DNA of 34,128 nucleotides from Moorena sp. SIO3H5 (GCF_010692395.1 NZ_JAAHHS010000044.1:1-34128); one strand, 5' to 3'. Positions 1-8,411 are shown, counted from the first letter of the stretch. Made by a program: numbers and translations. Notes: a model not told the origin generated them from the sequence alone.

Positions 1-125
1 TTGTTCCGATTCCCAATTCCCGAGTCCCGATTCCCGATTCCCGATTCCCGATTCCCGATTCCCGATTCCCGATTCCCGATTCCCTACTCCCTACTCCCTA
101 CTCCCTACTCCCTACTCCCGATTCC
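1..125. repeat. Heptanucleotide tandem repeat array (cccgatt / ccctact units)
   Basis: Seven-base units run almost without a break. There are about nine copies of a cccgatt-type unit, then about five of a ccctact-type unit, then a return to cccgatt. The left end is cut by the window edge. The array runs into the 3' end of rfbD. It resembles the short tandemly repeated (STRR-type) heptamers known from filamentous cyanobacteria. Confidence 0.9.
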
Positions 126-1011
126 CAAGCTTTTGATAAAGTTCTGCTAGCATTTGCCTCAAAGATTGACGCCAATGGGGCGGATAGCTTCCCAAGGTTT
201 GGGATATTTTCTGGTTTGAGAGAACTGAGTAAGCAGGACGCTGGGCGGGAGTGGGATATTCTGGGGTAGTAATTGGGACAACTCGCTGCAATTTTAAGGG
301 AAAGCCCAAGAGTTTGGCTTCTTCAAAGATGGCAACGGCAAAGTCATACCAACTAGTCACACCACTGTTGGTGAAGTTATAGATTCCCCCTACCACTGGA
401 TTAGAATCCATTGCTTGCAAAAGTTGAGTAATTGTTACTGCTATATCCTTAGCCCAGGTAGGAGTACCCACTTGATCCGCTACTACCCGAAGCTCTTCTC
501 GCTCAGCCCCTAGTCGTAACATGGTTTTGACAAAGTTGCCATGACCACGAGTACCGTAAACCCAAGCAGTCCTCAGGATGAGATTGCGATCGCATTTTTG
601 CTGTATCCCTTCTTCCCCTTGCAGTTTCGACTTACCATAGGAACCGATGGGGTTAGGAGTGTCTTGCTCCGTATAAGGAGTATTTTTTTTGCCATCGAAC
701 ACATAGTCAGTGGAAATATGCAGCAGGATGGCTCCTAAATTCTGAGCTTCCTCTGCCATGATGGTCGGAGCAACAGCATTAATCGATTTAGCCAATGCCA
801 GTTCTGTCTCTGCTTTATCCACAGCCGTGTAAGCTGCTGCATTGACAATCACCTCAGGCTTAATCTGATCAATTACCTGACGAATACTCTGTGGGTCAGC
901 TAAGTCCATATCCGAGCGCCCCACACCGATGACTTGGCCTAGGGGACTCAGAGTATGTTGCAACTCTTGACCCACTTGTCCAGTGATGCCAGTTAGTAAG
1001 ATTTTTTTCAC
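112..1011 (-). CDS. rfbD: dTDP-4-dehydrorhamnose reductase
   Basis: This is the last step of dTDP-L-rhamnose synthesis: NAD(P)H-dependent reduction of dTDP-4-dehydro-L-rhamnose in the cytoplasm, supplying rhamnose for surface polysaccharide. The 299-residue protein is of normal family length. It shows the N-terminal Rossmann glycine motif GITGQVG (residues 8-14), the STDYVFDG segment (about 100-107) and the YGKSK catalytic Tyr/Lys motif (Y125, K129), as expected for an RmlD-type extended short-chain dehydrogenase. The start overlaps the rfbC stop by 4 bases, so the two are translationally coupled with rfbC first. The last residues (GNRE) and the TAG stop lie inside the heptad array, so the native C-terminus was probably rewritten by repeat expansion. 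No rfbA or rfbB is in the window. Confidence 0.95.
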   Translation of the reverse strand: MKKILLTGITGQVGQELQHTLSPLGQVIGVGRSDMDLADPQSIRQVIDQIKPEVIVNAAAYTAVDKAETELALAKSINAVAPTIMAEEAQNLGAILLHISTDYVFDGKKNTPYTEQDTPNPIGSYGKSKLQGEEGIQQKCDRNLILRTAWVYGTRGHGNFVKTMLRLGAEREELRVVADQVGTPTWAKDIAVTITQLLQAMDSNPVVGGIYNFTNSGVTSWYDFAVAIFEEAKLLGFPLKLQRVVPITTPEYPTPAQRPAYSVLSNQKISQTLGSYPPHWRQSLRQMLAELYQKLGNRE

Positions 1012-1553
1012 GCAAAAACCTCGGCTGTTTTGAAAGACTTACCTGCTTGATCTTTAGCCGACAGACTGGGAGAGTCGGTCACAGGCCAATGAATGGCTAG
1101 GTCAGGGTCATTCCACAAAATACTCCGCTCGTGATCAGGAGCGTAAAAGTCAGTAGTCTTATATAAAACTTCAGCGAATTCAGATACCACCAGGAATCCG
1201 TGAGCGAATCCAGCGGGAATCCAGATTTGTTGTTTATTTTCTGCAGTAAGCAAACAACTAACCCATTGCCCAAAGGTCGGGGAGCTTTTTCTAATATCCA
1301 CTGCCACATCAAATACAGTACCGAGTAAAACCCGCACCAATTTACCTTGGGGCTGCTCAATCTGGTAGTGTAATCCTCGAAGCACTCCTTGGGCTGAACG
1401 GGAATAGTTATCCTGGACAAACTCAGCGGTGATCCCAGCTTTATCTGCTAGAACTCTTTTATTGTAGCTTTCAAAGAAAAAACCACGGTCATCACCAAAG
1501 ACACGGGGTTCAAGAATTAAGACTTCGGGTATTTTAGTTTCAATAACGTTCAT
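1008..1553 (-). CDS. rfbC: dTDP-4-dehydrorhamnose 3,5-epimerase
   Basis: This enzyme epimerises dTDP-4-dehydro-6-deoxy-D-glucose at C3 and C5, the step before RfbD. At 181 residues it is of normal size for the RmlC cupin family. Visible signatures are VFGDDRGFFFESYN near the N-terminus, VLRGLHYQ (57-64, with H62 in the position of the catalytic base), the KLVRVLLG strand, the PAGFAHGF turn (113-120) and the Tyr-containing YKTTDFYAP segment (131-139). It is the first gene of a minus-strand pair with rfbD, overlapping by 4 bases. Upstream lies a gene-free stretch of about 500 bases that should hold the promoter. Confidence 0.95.
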   Translation of the reverse strand: MNVIETKIPEVLILEPRVFGDDRGFFFESYNKRVLADKAGITAEFVQDNYSRSAQGVLRGLHYQIEQPQGKLVRVLLGTVFDVAVDIRKSSPTFGQWVSCLLTAENKQQIWIPAGFAHGFLVVSEFAEVLYKTTDFYAPDHERSILWNDPDLAIHWPVTDSPSLSAKDQAGKSFKTAEVFA

Positions 1554-2050
1554 AGAGTTCTCTGGTGGATTAGCTCAGCCTCTTAAAGTGACCAACTCCT
1601 CATCAAGTTTGTGTTATCTACACTGAAAGAATTTCAAGATTTTGTAAATTTTTTGTGAAATAAGCAGGTGCACAAAATTAATTACACATTTTGCAAAACT
1701 CAAAGCCTTACATCGTAAGGCTTTCAGAGATTATTATTAGGAAATTAATTTTGTTTAGGTGCTTATATCAGTTTGACACTTTACACCCTAGTGGTCTGTT
1801 AATTTAAAACAAGATTGATAGGGGAGTAATTATAGTAGTCTGCACTCAAGTAGACTACACCTAGTTGTGTAGAAAGTGAGGGATGGCAAGATGGGGAAGA
1901 TGGAGCTAGGCTTAGTCTGACAAACTTTTGTATTCTACTGAGTTTCTAATTGTTATCAGGATTTTGGAATCGAAAAAATTAAATGAGCTAAGAGTCTTTG
2001 AGCTTGGCCAAAAGGCCACGCTACGCGAACGGTCACGCTACCCGAACAGA
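1554..2050. other. Gene-free stretch upstream of rfbC and downstream of the esterase
   Basis: About 500 AT-rich bases with no convincing gene on either strand. It should contain the rfbC promoter on the minus strand, but I cannot fix -10/-35 boxes. Its right end (about 2004-2049) is a GC-rich repeat annotated separately. Confidence 0.6.
2004..2049. repeat. GC-rich dispersed repeat with the GGCCACGCTACGCGAACG core
   Basis: The 18-mer at 2014-2031 is identical to 7783-7800 inside the CHAT-CHASE2 gene. A degenerate second copy of the core (gtcacgctacccgaac) follows it directly. An inverted pair TTGGCCA / AAAGGCCA precedes it. The element ends 2 bases before the esterase stop codon. It looks like a mobile palindromic repeat family, with no coding capacity. 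Confidence 0.75.
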
Positions 2051-2812
2051 TTAACGATTAGCCATTAGTTCCATAACAAAATTACGAAATAACACTACTA
2101 CCTCTGGGATGATTTGATGTCCCATGTCAAATTCTTGATACTTGACCTGTATTCCTAAACCAGTTAGAGTATCCCTACCATGGTGAGCAGCAATTAACGG
2201 TACAACCTCGTCTTGTCTGCCATGAACTATCAAAATCGGTGGTAACGATGAGCCTGTAGGAGGTTGGGGTTCGCTATGTAAATAGCCACTCATGGATACT
2301 AAGCCTGCTATTGGCAAGGTTAACCCTACATCTAATGTCATGGCTCCGCCTTGGGAAAATCCACTCAGAATGCTGCGGGATAGGGGCACGCCAGTGCTAA
2401 CTTCAAGGGATTTGAGCCAATCAATTAGCTGCTTTCTGCTTTCGGTTAAGCCTTGATAGTCGGAGCCATTTAAGTCATACCACATTTTACCGCCAGGTAC
2501 AGCAGGATGGTCAAAGGGAGCTTCAGCAAATAGAAACTGATAGTCTGGTAAGTTTAGCGCCTCTGCTAAGGATACCAAATCTTGGGAGTTGGCTCCAAAG
2601 CCATGTAAGCAGACAATTAATCCAGTTGGTGGTTGATTGTTGGTAGGGGCAACGTTAATATACTTTAGTGACAAAGACTTATCTCCAGAAACAGAGTAGG
2701 TGATCTCTTGAGAATTGTAAGCTTTTTGGCAAGCAGTGGATAACAGAGTTATTCCCAGAGCTCCTAAACTTTGAGATATGAATTTTCGTCGCCTCAATCG
2801 ATTGAGTTTCAC
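2051..2812 (-). CDS. Alpha/beta-hydrolase of the phospholipase/carboxylesterase family, exported lipoprotein
   Basis: A predicted serine esterase of 253 residues. The N-terminus has a twin-arginine-like RRRKFIS (8-14), a hydrophobic stretch and a lipobox LLSTAC with lipidated Cys at 28, so export and membrane anchoring on the periplasmic side are likely. The catalytic triad can be read: nucleophile S153 in GFSQGG, D201 in HGRQDEVVP and H232 in MGHQI; the CLHGFGA segment (68-74) forms the oxyanion region. This fits the carboxylesterase/phospholipase (Abhydrolase_2) family; the substrate is unknown. It is divergent from the sigma-like gene, with 118 bases between the starts. Its stop follows directly after a dispersed repeat. 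Confidence 0.85.
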   Translation of the reverse strand: MKLNRLRRRKFISQSLGALGITLLSTACQKAYNSQEITYSVSGDKSLSLKYINVAPTNNQPPTGLIVCLHGFGANSQDLVSLAEALNLPDYQFLFAEAPFDHPAVPGGKMWYDLNGSDYQGLTESRKQLIDWLKSLEVSTGVPLSRSILSGFSQGGAMTLDVGLTLPIAGLVSMSGYLHSEPQPPTGSSLPPILIVHGRQDEVVPLIAAHHGRDTLTGLGIQVKYQEFDMGHQIIPEVVVLFRNFVMELMANR

Positions 2813-2930
2813 ACTGCTTCCCCATTACCGATTAACCTCAATCGTTCCACCATGGACCAACCCCTTGCCTGTTGCTGTTGCTAGAGAAAACTGCATAGGT
2901 TAAATAGCCTGACATCTATATACTACTAGA

Positions 2931-4466
2931 GTGCTGTCTCAATCAGTTATGGATGCATCTAGATACTCGACAATTCGGGTATTTGACCCAGGCAATAACG
3001 AAGAAGGCTACAAAGTCTGCCATCACAACAAAGCACAGGAGTTTTTTCAACAAACACTCCTGGGATTACATCCAAAGGAAAAATTATCAGCTCAGTGGGA
3101 GCGAGATATCCAGGATTTACTGCTATCCTGGTTTCGCGCTGAGCTATCTACTGTTGAGCGTACATCCCAGGCGTTAGCTGGACTTTGTCTTCGGTGCTAT
3201 GTTTCTTCCTCGATCTTAAAGGCTTGTAAAACACTAGGGAGTCAGTTTTGCCTTGACTATCGGTTAACTTACCGTGAGCTGCTATCCTATGTACTCAACG
3301 ATGATGGCAAAACTCCGATTATTCTCGATAGTGATGGCAAAACTCAACTGGTTCTGAATCAGCAAGGTGAGATTGAACCTGGGCTTGGTCAGTTTTTTAC
3401 CATTGATGTATTGGCAAGCTATCGTCTGAACTCATCAGCTCGCCTCAGTTTGGACAATTGGGCATATCTTAAAACTAAACAACATCCTGACATCAAACGT
3501 TGTTTAGCTGAACAGGGATTGCCATTGTCCAGTAACTGGTCACTGTTGGGACGAGTTAAACTCAGACACCTTGAACAACTCTATCCACGCGATCGCAAAC
3601 TAGTAGAAACCTTCCATACTGTCTATTCTCAAGACAGACAAGAGCAGCGGCGCAATAGAGTTAACCATAGATTTAACCATAGAGTCAAGCAATGCCTTGA
3701 GCCTAGGGATGACCAACTCCAAGACATGCTCCACCTGTTGCCAGAACGTGGTGTTATCATCAATTCCACCAAAGAGCTTCACAAAGAACTAACCAGGATA
3801 GCCAAGGGTCTGCAAGAAGAGGAGATTTGGAGCCGCAGAGGAAGTCCGATCTGGGAACCTCTAGAAGCACGGGTGCCAGAAACTGGCGAGTATTTCCCCA
3901 AAGAATTACCTGATCTAAACTCTATTAATACCATAGATCATTTAGGACAATCTGAATTGCAGGATTTTCTTGAACAGGGACTGATTGAGGTTTTAGATAA
4001 CGCTATAGCGCAAGCGTTGGTTGAGCACATTACCTCTTTAGAGCAAAGACGCCGTTACGCTTGTTTTGCGTCAAAGGTTATCCCAGGTTTCCGATTGCTT
4101 TACTGTGAGGGGAAGTCTCTTAAAGAGATAGCAACCCTTTTGAATATGACCAATCATTCCCAAGCCAGCCGAGTCTTGGCACCAGGGAAACTGCTCAATC
4201 GCGTTCAGTATCTGAGTGTAGAAAATTTTTTCCAGCTTATCTCAACAACTACTAAGGGATTAGCTCTGGAAGAAAAGGCAACAAAGCTTGATTATTTGAG
4301 TAACTTGATTCAGGAAGTCGAGGCTTTTTTAAACACACAAGTTTTTCAAGAAGCGGTAGCCGAACTGAGTACGTATAAAAGCCGTTCAATGACTAGTTTA
4401 TATGCTCAGCGACTGTGCCGATATATAGATGAACATAACAAAAAACAAGGAGAAAACAATGGGTAA
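2931..4466 (+). CDS. Sigma-70-region-4-like helix-turn-helix protein, first gene of the CHAT/CHASE2 cassette
   Basis: A 511-residue protein with a GTG start at 2931; an ATG at 2949 is the alternative. I recognise it as a cyanobacterial sigma-factor-like family that tends to sit beside DUF1822 and CHASE2/CHAT genes; that association is recall, not a search. An N-terminal helical half (about 50-120) and a segment around 175-205 (DNWAYLK, NWSLLGRV) match what I remember of the family. Residues about 385-425 contain a region-4-like HTH (GFRLLYCEGKSLKEIATLLNM). Canonical sigma region 2 is not evident, so it may be a divergent sigma factor or a regulator borrowing the fold. It overlaps the DUF1822 gene by 8 bases, so the two are probably coupled. 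RNA polymerase binding is inferred, not shown. Confidence 0.7.
   Translation: MLSQSVMDASRYSTIRVFDPGNNEEGYKVCHHNKAQEFFQQTLLGLHPKEKLSAQWERDIQDLLLSWFRAELSTVERTSQALAGLCLRCYVSSSILKACKTLGSQFCLDYRLTYRELLSYVLNDDGKTPIILDSDGKTQLVLNQQGEIEPGLGQFFTIDVLASYRLNSSARLSLDNWAYLKTKQHPDIKRCLAEQGLPLSSNWSLLGRVKLRHLEQLYPRDRKLVETFHTVYSQDRQEQRRNRVNHRFNHRVKQCLEPRDDQLQDMLHLLPERGVIINSTKELHKELTRIAKGLQEEEIWSRRGSPIWEPLEARVPETGEYFPKELPDLNSINTIDHLGQSELQDFLEQGLIEVLDNAIAQALVEHITSLEQRRRYACFASKVIPGFRLLYCEGKSLKEIATLLNMTNHSQASRVLAPGKLLNRVQYLSVENFFQLISTTTKGLALEEKATKLDYLSNLIQEVEAFLNTQVFQEAVAELSTYKSRSMTSLYAQRLCRYIDEHNKKQGENNG
4447..4452 (+). promoter_or_regulatory. Ribosome binding site fixing the DUF1822 start
   Basis: AAGGAG lies 6 bases before the ATG at 4459, inside the last codons of the upstream gene. 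It supports 4459 over the earlier in-frame ATG at 4429, which lacks a comparable site. Confidence 0.75.
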
Positions 4467-5631
4467 TCCCAGTATAGATTCAATGGATATAACCCTTCCA
4501 ATCCTAGAATTATTTTGGCTTGAAACTGAAGATTTTCAGGAAGCAATGAAGATTAGTATACAAGTTAATAATGAAGTAAACCAGCAGCAAAGTTATCTAA
4601 ATAGTTTAGCATTATTGGGTTTTGAAAGATGGTTAGAAGAACGGGTTAATCAGCTACCAATTATTACGGATAACTGTTCGGTGTATCAACCAGATTATGC
4701 TAATCTGATTGATACGGTATGTAATTTGAGAGTTGGGGAGTTTAATCTTTGTATAATTGTCACGGATAACTCCAATGAGCAATTGGTTACTGTACCAATA
4801 GCTGCGGTTGAATTACCAGAACTTGCGGCTCATTTCTATATCCTAATTGAGGTTAAAGAAATCCAAGAACAGGGTATTATTCGAGGTGTTTTACGTCACG
4901 ACGAGTTGGTTAATTATCGCGAATCAACTAACTTACCACAAGGTAACAGTAACTATAATTTACCTCTGTCTTTATTTGATCAGCAACCAAATCATTTACT
5001 CCACTACTTGCGTTGGTTAGATTCCCAAGAGATCACAATTCCAGTTGCTAATACTAAGCGTTCTGTTCAGGAAATCCTACCATTCTTTGCTGAGACAGCA
5101 ATTAATACAGCAGAGTGGCTGCGAGGAGAAATGGATGAGTTAGCAAGCTGTTTATCTTGGCAACTGCTTCCTGACTATACGTTTTCTAAGCCATCGATGC
5201 GTCGGATTAGTCCAGTATCGGATGAACCAGACAGATATCGAGCGATCGCTAAAGAGTTGAGACGACAAAAAGGATTAATTGTTCCGTCTCATGCTCGTGG
5301 TTCTTACCAAACTGTTAATTTAAATGGCATTCTGTTCAAACTATGTGCTGTTACCTGGTTCATTTACCAGAAAGCACCAGAAGATACTCGAGAATGGGCA
5401 TTGCTATTGCTAATCGAAGACTGTCTTGGTAATACACTTCCCCCTGGTATGAAGTTACGAATCAGCGAATTCACTGGTGTCGTCTCTGAAGCGATATTGG
5501 TAAATGAACGTTATCTCCATGTTGCAGTAGCAGGTAGGTGGAACCAAAAATTTGTAGCTACAATTTCTCTAAGTAATGGAGCATCATTAACCCTACTTCC
5601 CTTCGCTTTTGATCCTGATAAATGTTTATGA
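4459..5631 (+). CDS. DUF1822 family protein
   Basis: A 390-residue protein from the ATG at 4459, which has a good ribosome binding site and overlaps the preceding stop by 8 bases. No signal peptide or membrane segment is visible, so it is probably cytoplasmic. It carries features I associate with DUF1822: a conserved N-terminal half with alternating strands, then LPLSLFDQQ and LLHYLRWLDSQ (near residues 175-200), and a C-terminal beta-rich domain (from about 275) that begins KLCAVTWFIYQ and contains a WALLLLIEDCLG strand. The function of the family is unknown. Its position between a sigma-like protein and a membrane protease suggests a regulatory link, for example an adaptor or anti-sigma-like role, but nothing in the sequence proves this. 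Confidence 0.75.
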   Translation: MGNPSIDSMDITLPILELFWLETEDFQEAMKISIQVNNEVNQQQSYLNSLALLGFERWLEERVNQLPIITDNCSVYQPDYANLIDTVCNLRVGEFNLCIIVTDNSNEQLVTVPIAAVELPELAAHFYILIEVKEIQEQGIIRGVLRHDELVNYRESTNLPQGNSNYNLPLSLFDQQPNHLLHYLRWLDSQEITIPVANTKRSVQEILPFFAETAINTAEWLRGEMDELASCLSWQLLPDYTFSKPSMRRISPVSDEPDRYRAIAKELRRQKGLIVPSHARGSYQTVNLNGILFKLCAVTWFIYQKAPEDTREWALLLLIEDCLGNTLPPGMKLRISEFTGVVSEAILVNERYLHVAVAGRWNQKFVATISLSNGASLTLLPFAFDPDKCL

Positions 5632-5689
5632 TATTTTAATAGGGAGTAGGGAGTAATGGAAATAAAAAAGTAATAAATTACCATTTTTA

Positions 5690-5781
5690 AATTGGAGCAA
5701 AGCGATGTTTAAAGCCCCCGAATATATTTGTGGTAAGTTTTTTAATTTTTAATTGATAATTTTTAATTGGAGCGAAGCGAT
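5690..5781 (+). repeat. Duplicated leader/ribosome-binding-site segment upstream of the CHAT-CHASE2 gene
   Basis: The 17-mer AATTGGAGC(A/G)AAGCGAT occurs at 5690-5706 and 5765-5781, 75 bases apart with one mismatch. Each copy carries GGAG at translation spacing from a possible start: an ATG at 5705 opening a 15-codon reading frame that ends in TAA at 5750-5752, and the TTG at 5781 used for the large gene. Confidence 0.7.
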
Positions 5782-8345
5782 TGACAACTAATCATCAAAA
5801 TAGTTTTAGACTAAATGTTTGGCAAGCTGATTCATCCTGTCTATTTTATTTACGGGGTAATTACGGACAGGAAGTATCCGCTAAGTTGGACTATCCAGCT
5901 AAAGTAATAGACTGTTATGAAGAGTGGCGATACCTTTACCTCCAGTTTTACCCGAAATTGCGAGCCAGAGAATTATCCAGTGGTGCTATCACACCAGTAG
6001 TCGATGACTTAGGACATGAATTAGAAGAAGCAAAAGAGATATTTCTGGATGTTTTTCAACGGTGGTTAGGTCAATTACAGACTATTCGAGAAACAATTCA
6101 ACATCAAATTTTCACTGTTGCTAAAAGGGTATCACAGTCAAAGAATACAGCAGAAGCCTATCGAGAAGTAGCTATTTTTATAGCCTGCGATTCTGTAGAA
6201 TTGGCACGGCTTCCTTGGGAAGCATGGCAGTTGCTTCCAGAGGATATCCCCAGTGGGAGAATTCGGATTACCAGAATTCCGATCACTACTCAGGCAGAAA
6301 CAATAGCGCGAGATAATAAACTACGCCATGGTAAACCTCGGATTTTAGCGATTTTGGGGGATAATACAGATCTGAATTTGGAGAAAGATAAGCAGGCTAT
6401 TAAGTTGCTCAAAAGCGTTGCTCAAGTAGAGTTTTTTGACTGGCAACACCAAGGAGATGGGGTAAATATTAAAGCAGCACTGGCGGCAGAAATAACGGAT
6501 GAAAGGGGGTGGGATGCTCTATTTTTTATGGGTCATAGTGATGAAACAAAAGTTACTGATGGAAAATTAGCGATCGCGCCAGAGCAGTTGGTATCTATCA
6601 GTGAAATAAAGGAATACCTAACTACTGCTAAAAATCAGGGACTTCAGTTGTGTGTCTTTAACTCCTGTAGTGGTCTAAAAATAGCCAATCGATTGGCTGA
6701 TTTAGGATTGCAAGTGGTGATCATGCGGGAGGAAATTCATGATAATGTTGCTCATGTATTTCTCAAAGAATTTTGCAGTCGCTTAGCTCAGTATCAGGAT
6801 GTCCAGGAAGCAATGGTGGCAGCTTGTCGGAATTTACAGGTAGGTGAAAAGTTTGTTTATCCATCAGCCTACCTAATTCCTTCGTTTTTTAGTCCCTATG
6901 GTGCTAAGCCATTTCGGATTGAGCCTTGGGGTTACCAGAAACTACTTAAGCAGTGGCTACCTAAACCAAAAGAAGCGATCGCATTAGCTAGTGTGCTTTT
7001 AGTTAGCGCTATGGTTCCTGTCCAAGACATGTTGCTAGATGGGCGAACGTTTCTTCAAGCTGTCTATCGCGATAGTACAAACCAGTTTCCTCGGGAGGGA
7101 TTATCCTCCGCGAAGCCACGCTCTGTACTGTTAATTGCTATTGATCAAGACTCAATCAATCAGGCGCAACTGGAGATAAAAGGCTTTAAAACCCAGCCGA
7201 TGGAACGGGAATACCTTGGCAAATTAGTCAGACAACTCTCGAAATCAGGCGCTAAGGTAATTGGAATTGATTATCTCCTCTATACCCAAGAACCAAGAGA
7301 GGAAAAACTAGCTAGTGCGATTCAATCCGCTGTCAGTCAACAGGATACCTGGTTTGTCTTTGGGGTCAATCAGGATAAAAATCGCAAGGTATTTCCAAAA
7401 ATTGCTAGCCCTAAATGGAGTCTACAAGGGGATATTACTTTTTTCCGTTGGGATATGGAACTCCCCCAGGATCCCACCTGCAAAAAGTCATGTCCTTTTG
7501 CCTATCTACTGGCTCTATCACACCAGTTACACCAACAGCCAAACCACGGGATAGGATTAAATCCTAATTTAGAAAGTACCACCAACTTTCAGCAGCAAGT
7601 TAGTCAGTATCTTCAACAAGTCAGTAACCAGGATAATGCGATGGGCGAAGCCCCGCTGAAAGCGAACGGCGTTCGCGTTCGCGCAGCGTCGCCTACGGCG
7701 AAAGCGTGGCCAAAGGCCTCAGGCGCGCCAAAGGCGATCGCATCCCTCAAACCAAATAATGTACCTTTTGCGATTGGCCGTAGGCCACGCTACGCGAACG
7801 CATCTGTTAAACCCAAGAATCTACCCTTAGGGATGCGCTATATTATTGACTTTTCTATTCCTCCAGAACAGGCTTATGAGCACAAGCCTGCTTGGGAATT
7901 CCTCAAAAGTGACTTTCCTAACATTGAGCAGCAAGTGGTTATCATTGCCTCTGGGGGATATGATGAAGCCGAGGATAATTTTTCTCTACCTCTAGCTATT
8001 GAATATTGGTGTCATCCACTTAATCGAACCAGAAAGCCAGCAGATACTTGTCCCAAGGTATTTACCGGAGGTGAAGCCCATGCTTATATGGTTCACCATT
8101 TTCTATCGAAGCATACAATAAAATTAATTCCCGACAGCTGGATGATTCTATTAGCAGCATTGTTAGGAAAAGGAACAACGCTGCTACTGCTCCAACAAAA
8201 GCCTCAAAAACGACAGCAATCAGTATTGATATTAGTTGGTGCTACAGCGGTCTATGGAATAATCGGACTACAGGCTTATATCTCAGCTTCTATTTTAATT
8301 CCTATAGCTTTACCATCAATTATACTCTGGTTTTATATTATTTAG
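5781..8345 (+). CDS. Membrane CHAT caspase-like protease fused to a CHASE2 sensor domain
   Basis: An 854-residue fusion with a TTG start, GGAG 8 bases upstream. Residues about 185-375 form a CHAT (caspase/HetF-associated) domain with an intact dyad: H252 in FFMGHS and C296 in VFNSCSG. A hydrophobic segment at about 397-415 leads into a CHASE2 domain (about 420-782; VLLIAIDQDSIN at 449-460 and GAKVIGIDYLL at 490-500 are hallmarks). Three membrane segments close the protein (about 785-804, 815-831, 833-853), with no domain after them. The expected topology is cytoplasmic CHAT and extracytoplasmic CHASE2. In the usual CHASE2 receptors the output domain lies C-terminal to the membrane helices, so this order is reversed. 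Residues about 620-676 are low-complexity, rich in Ala/Lys/Arg/Pro, and encoded by in-frame GC-rich repeats. Substrate and ligand are unknown. It is third in the cassette, after DUF1822. Confidence 0.85.
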   Translation: MTTNHQNSFRLNVWQADSSCLFYLRGNYGQEVSAKLDYPAKVIDCYEEWRYLYLQFYPKLRARELSSGAITPVVDDLGHELEEAKEIFLDVFQRWLGQLQTIRETIQHQIFTVAKRVSQSKNTAEAYREVAIFIACDSVELARLPWEAWQLLPEDIPSGRIRITRIPITTQAETIARDNKLRHGKPRILAILGDNTDLNLEKDKQAIKLLKSVAQVEFFDWQHQGDGVNIKAALAAEITDERGWDALFFMGHSDETKVTDGKLAIAPEQLVSISEIKEYLTTAKNQGLQLCVFNSCSGLKIANRLADLGLQVVIMREEIHDNVAHVFLKEFCSRLAQYQDVQEAMVAACRNLQVGEKFVYPSAYLIPSFFSPYGAKPFRIEPWGYQKLLKQWLPKPKEAIALASVLLVSAMVPVQDMLLDGRTFLQAVYRDSTNQFPREGLSSAKPRSVLLIAIDQDSINQAQLEIKGFKTQPMEREYLGKLVRQLSKSGAKVIGIDYLLYTQEPREEKLASAIQSAVSQQDTWFVFGVNQDKNRKVFPKIASPKWSLQGDITFFRWDMELPQDPTCKKSCPFAYLLALSHQLHQQPNHGIGLNPNLESTTNFQQQVSQYLQQVSNQDNAMGEAPLKANGVRVRAASPTAKAWPKASGAPKAIASLKPNNVPFAIGRRPRYANASVKPKNLPLGMRYIIDFSIPPEQAYEHKPAWEFLKSDFPNIEQQVVIIASGGYDEAEDNFSLPLAIEYWCHPLNRTRKPADTCPKVFTGGEAHAYMVHHFLSKHTIKLIPDSWMILLAALLGKGTTLLLLQQKPQKRQQSVLILVGATAVYGIIGLQAYISASILIPIALPSIILWFYII
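7638..7744. repeat. In-frame GC-rich palindromic insert in a HIP1 context (copy 1)
   Basis: GCGAT at 7638-7642 is followed by about 90 GC-rich bases with nested inverted repeats and then GCGATCGCATC at 7734-7744. Taking out 96 bases (7643-7738) leaves one GCGATCGCATC, a HIP1 site with its common extension. The 96 bases equal 32 codons, so the frame is kept. The insert is flanked by the 5-base direct repeat GCGAT. Confidence 0.7.
7770..7804. repeat. In-frame GC-rich palindromic insert in a HIP1 context (copy 2)
   Basis: GCGAT (7770-7774), 24 bases of the GGCCACGCTACGCGAA family (7775-7798), then CGCATC (7799-7804). Removing the 24 bases restores GCGATCGCATC and keeps the frame (8 codons). The 18-mer at 7783-7800 is identical to 2014-2031. 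Confidence 0.7.
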
Positions 8346-8411
8346 TTAATTATTAATATTAATTTATAATTTTTAATTTAATTCCCGGCAAGCCTTTGGC
8401 ATTTAACTCCT

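Noticed and set aside
1..125. CRISPR array
   Set aside because: Units are 7 bases with no spacers. None of the tandem repeats in the window has the repeat-spacer pattern of CRISPR, despite CHAT proteases being linked to some CRISPR systems.
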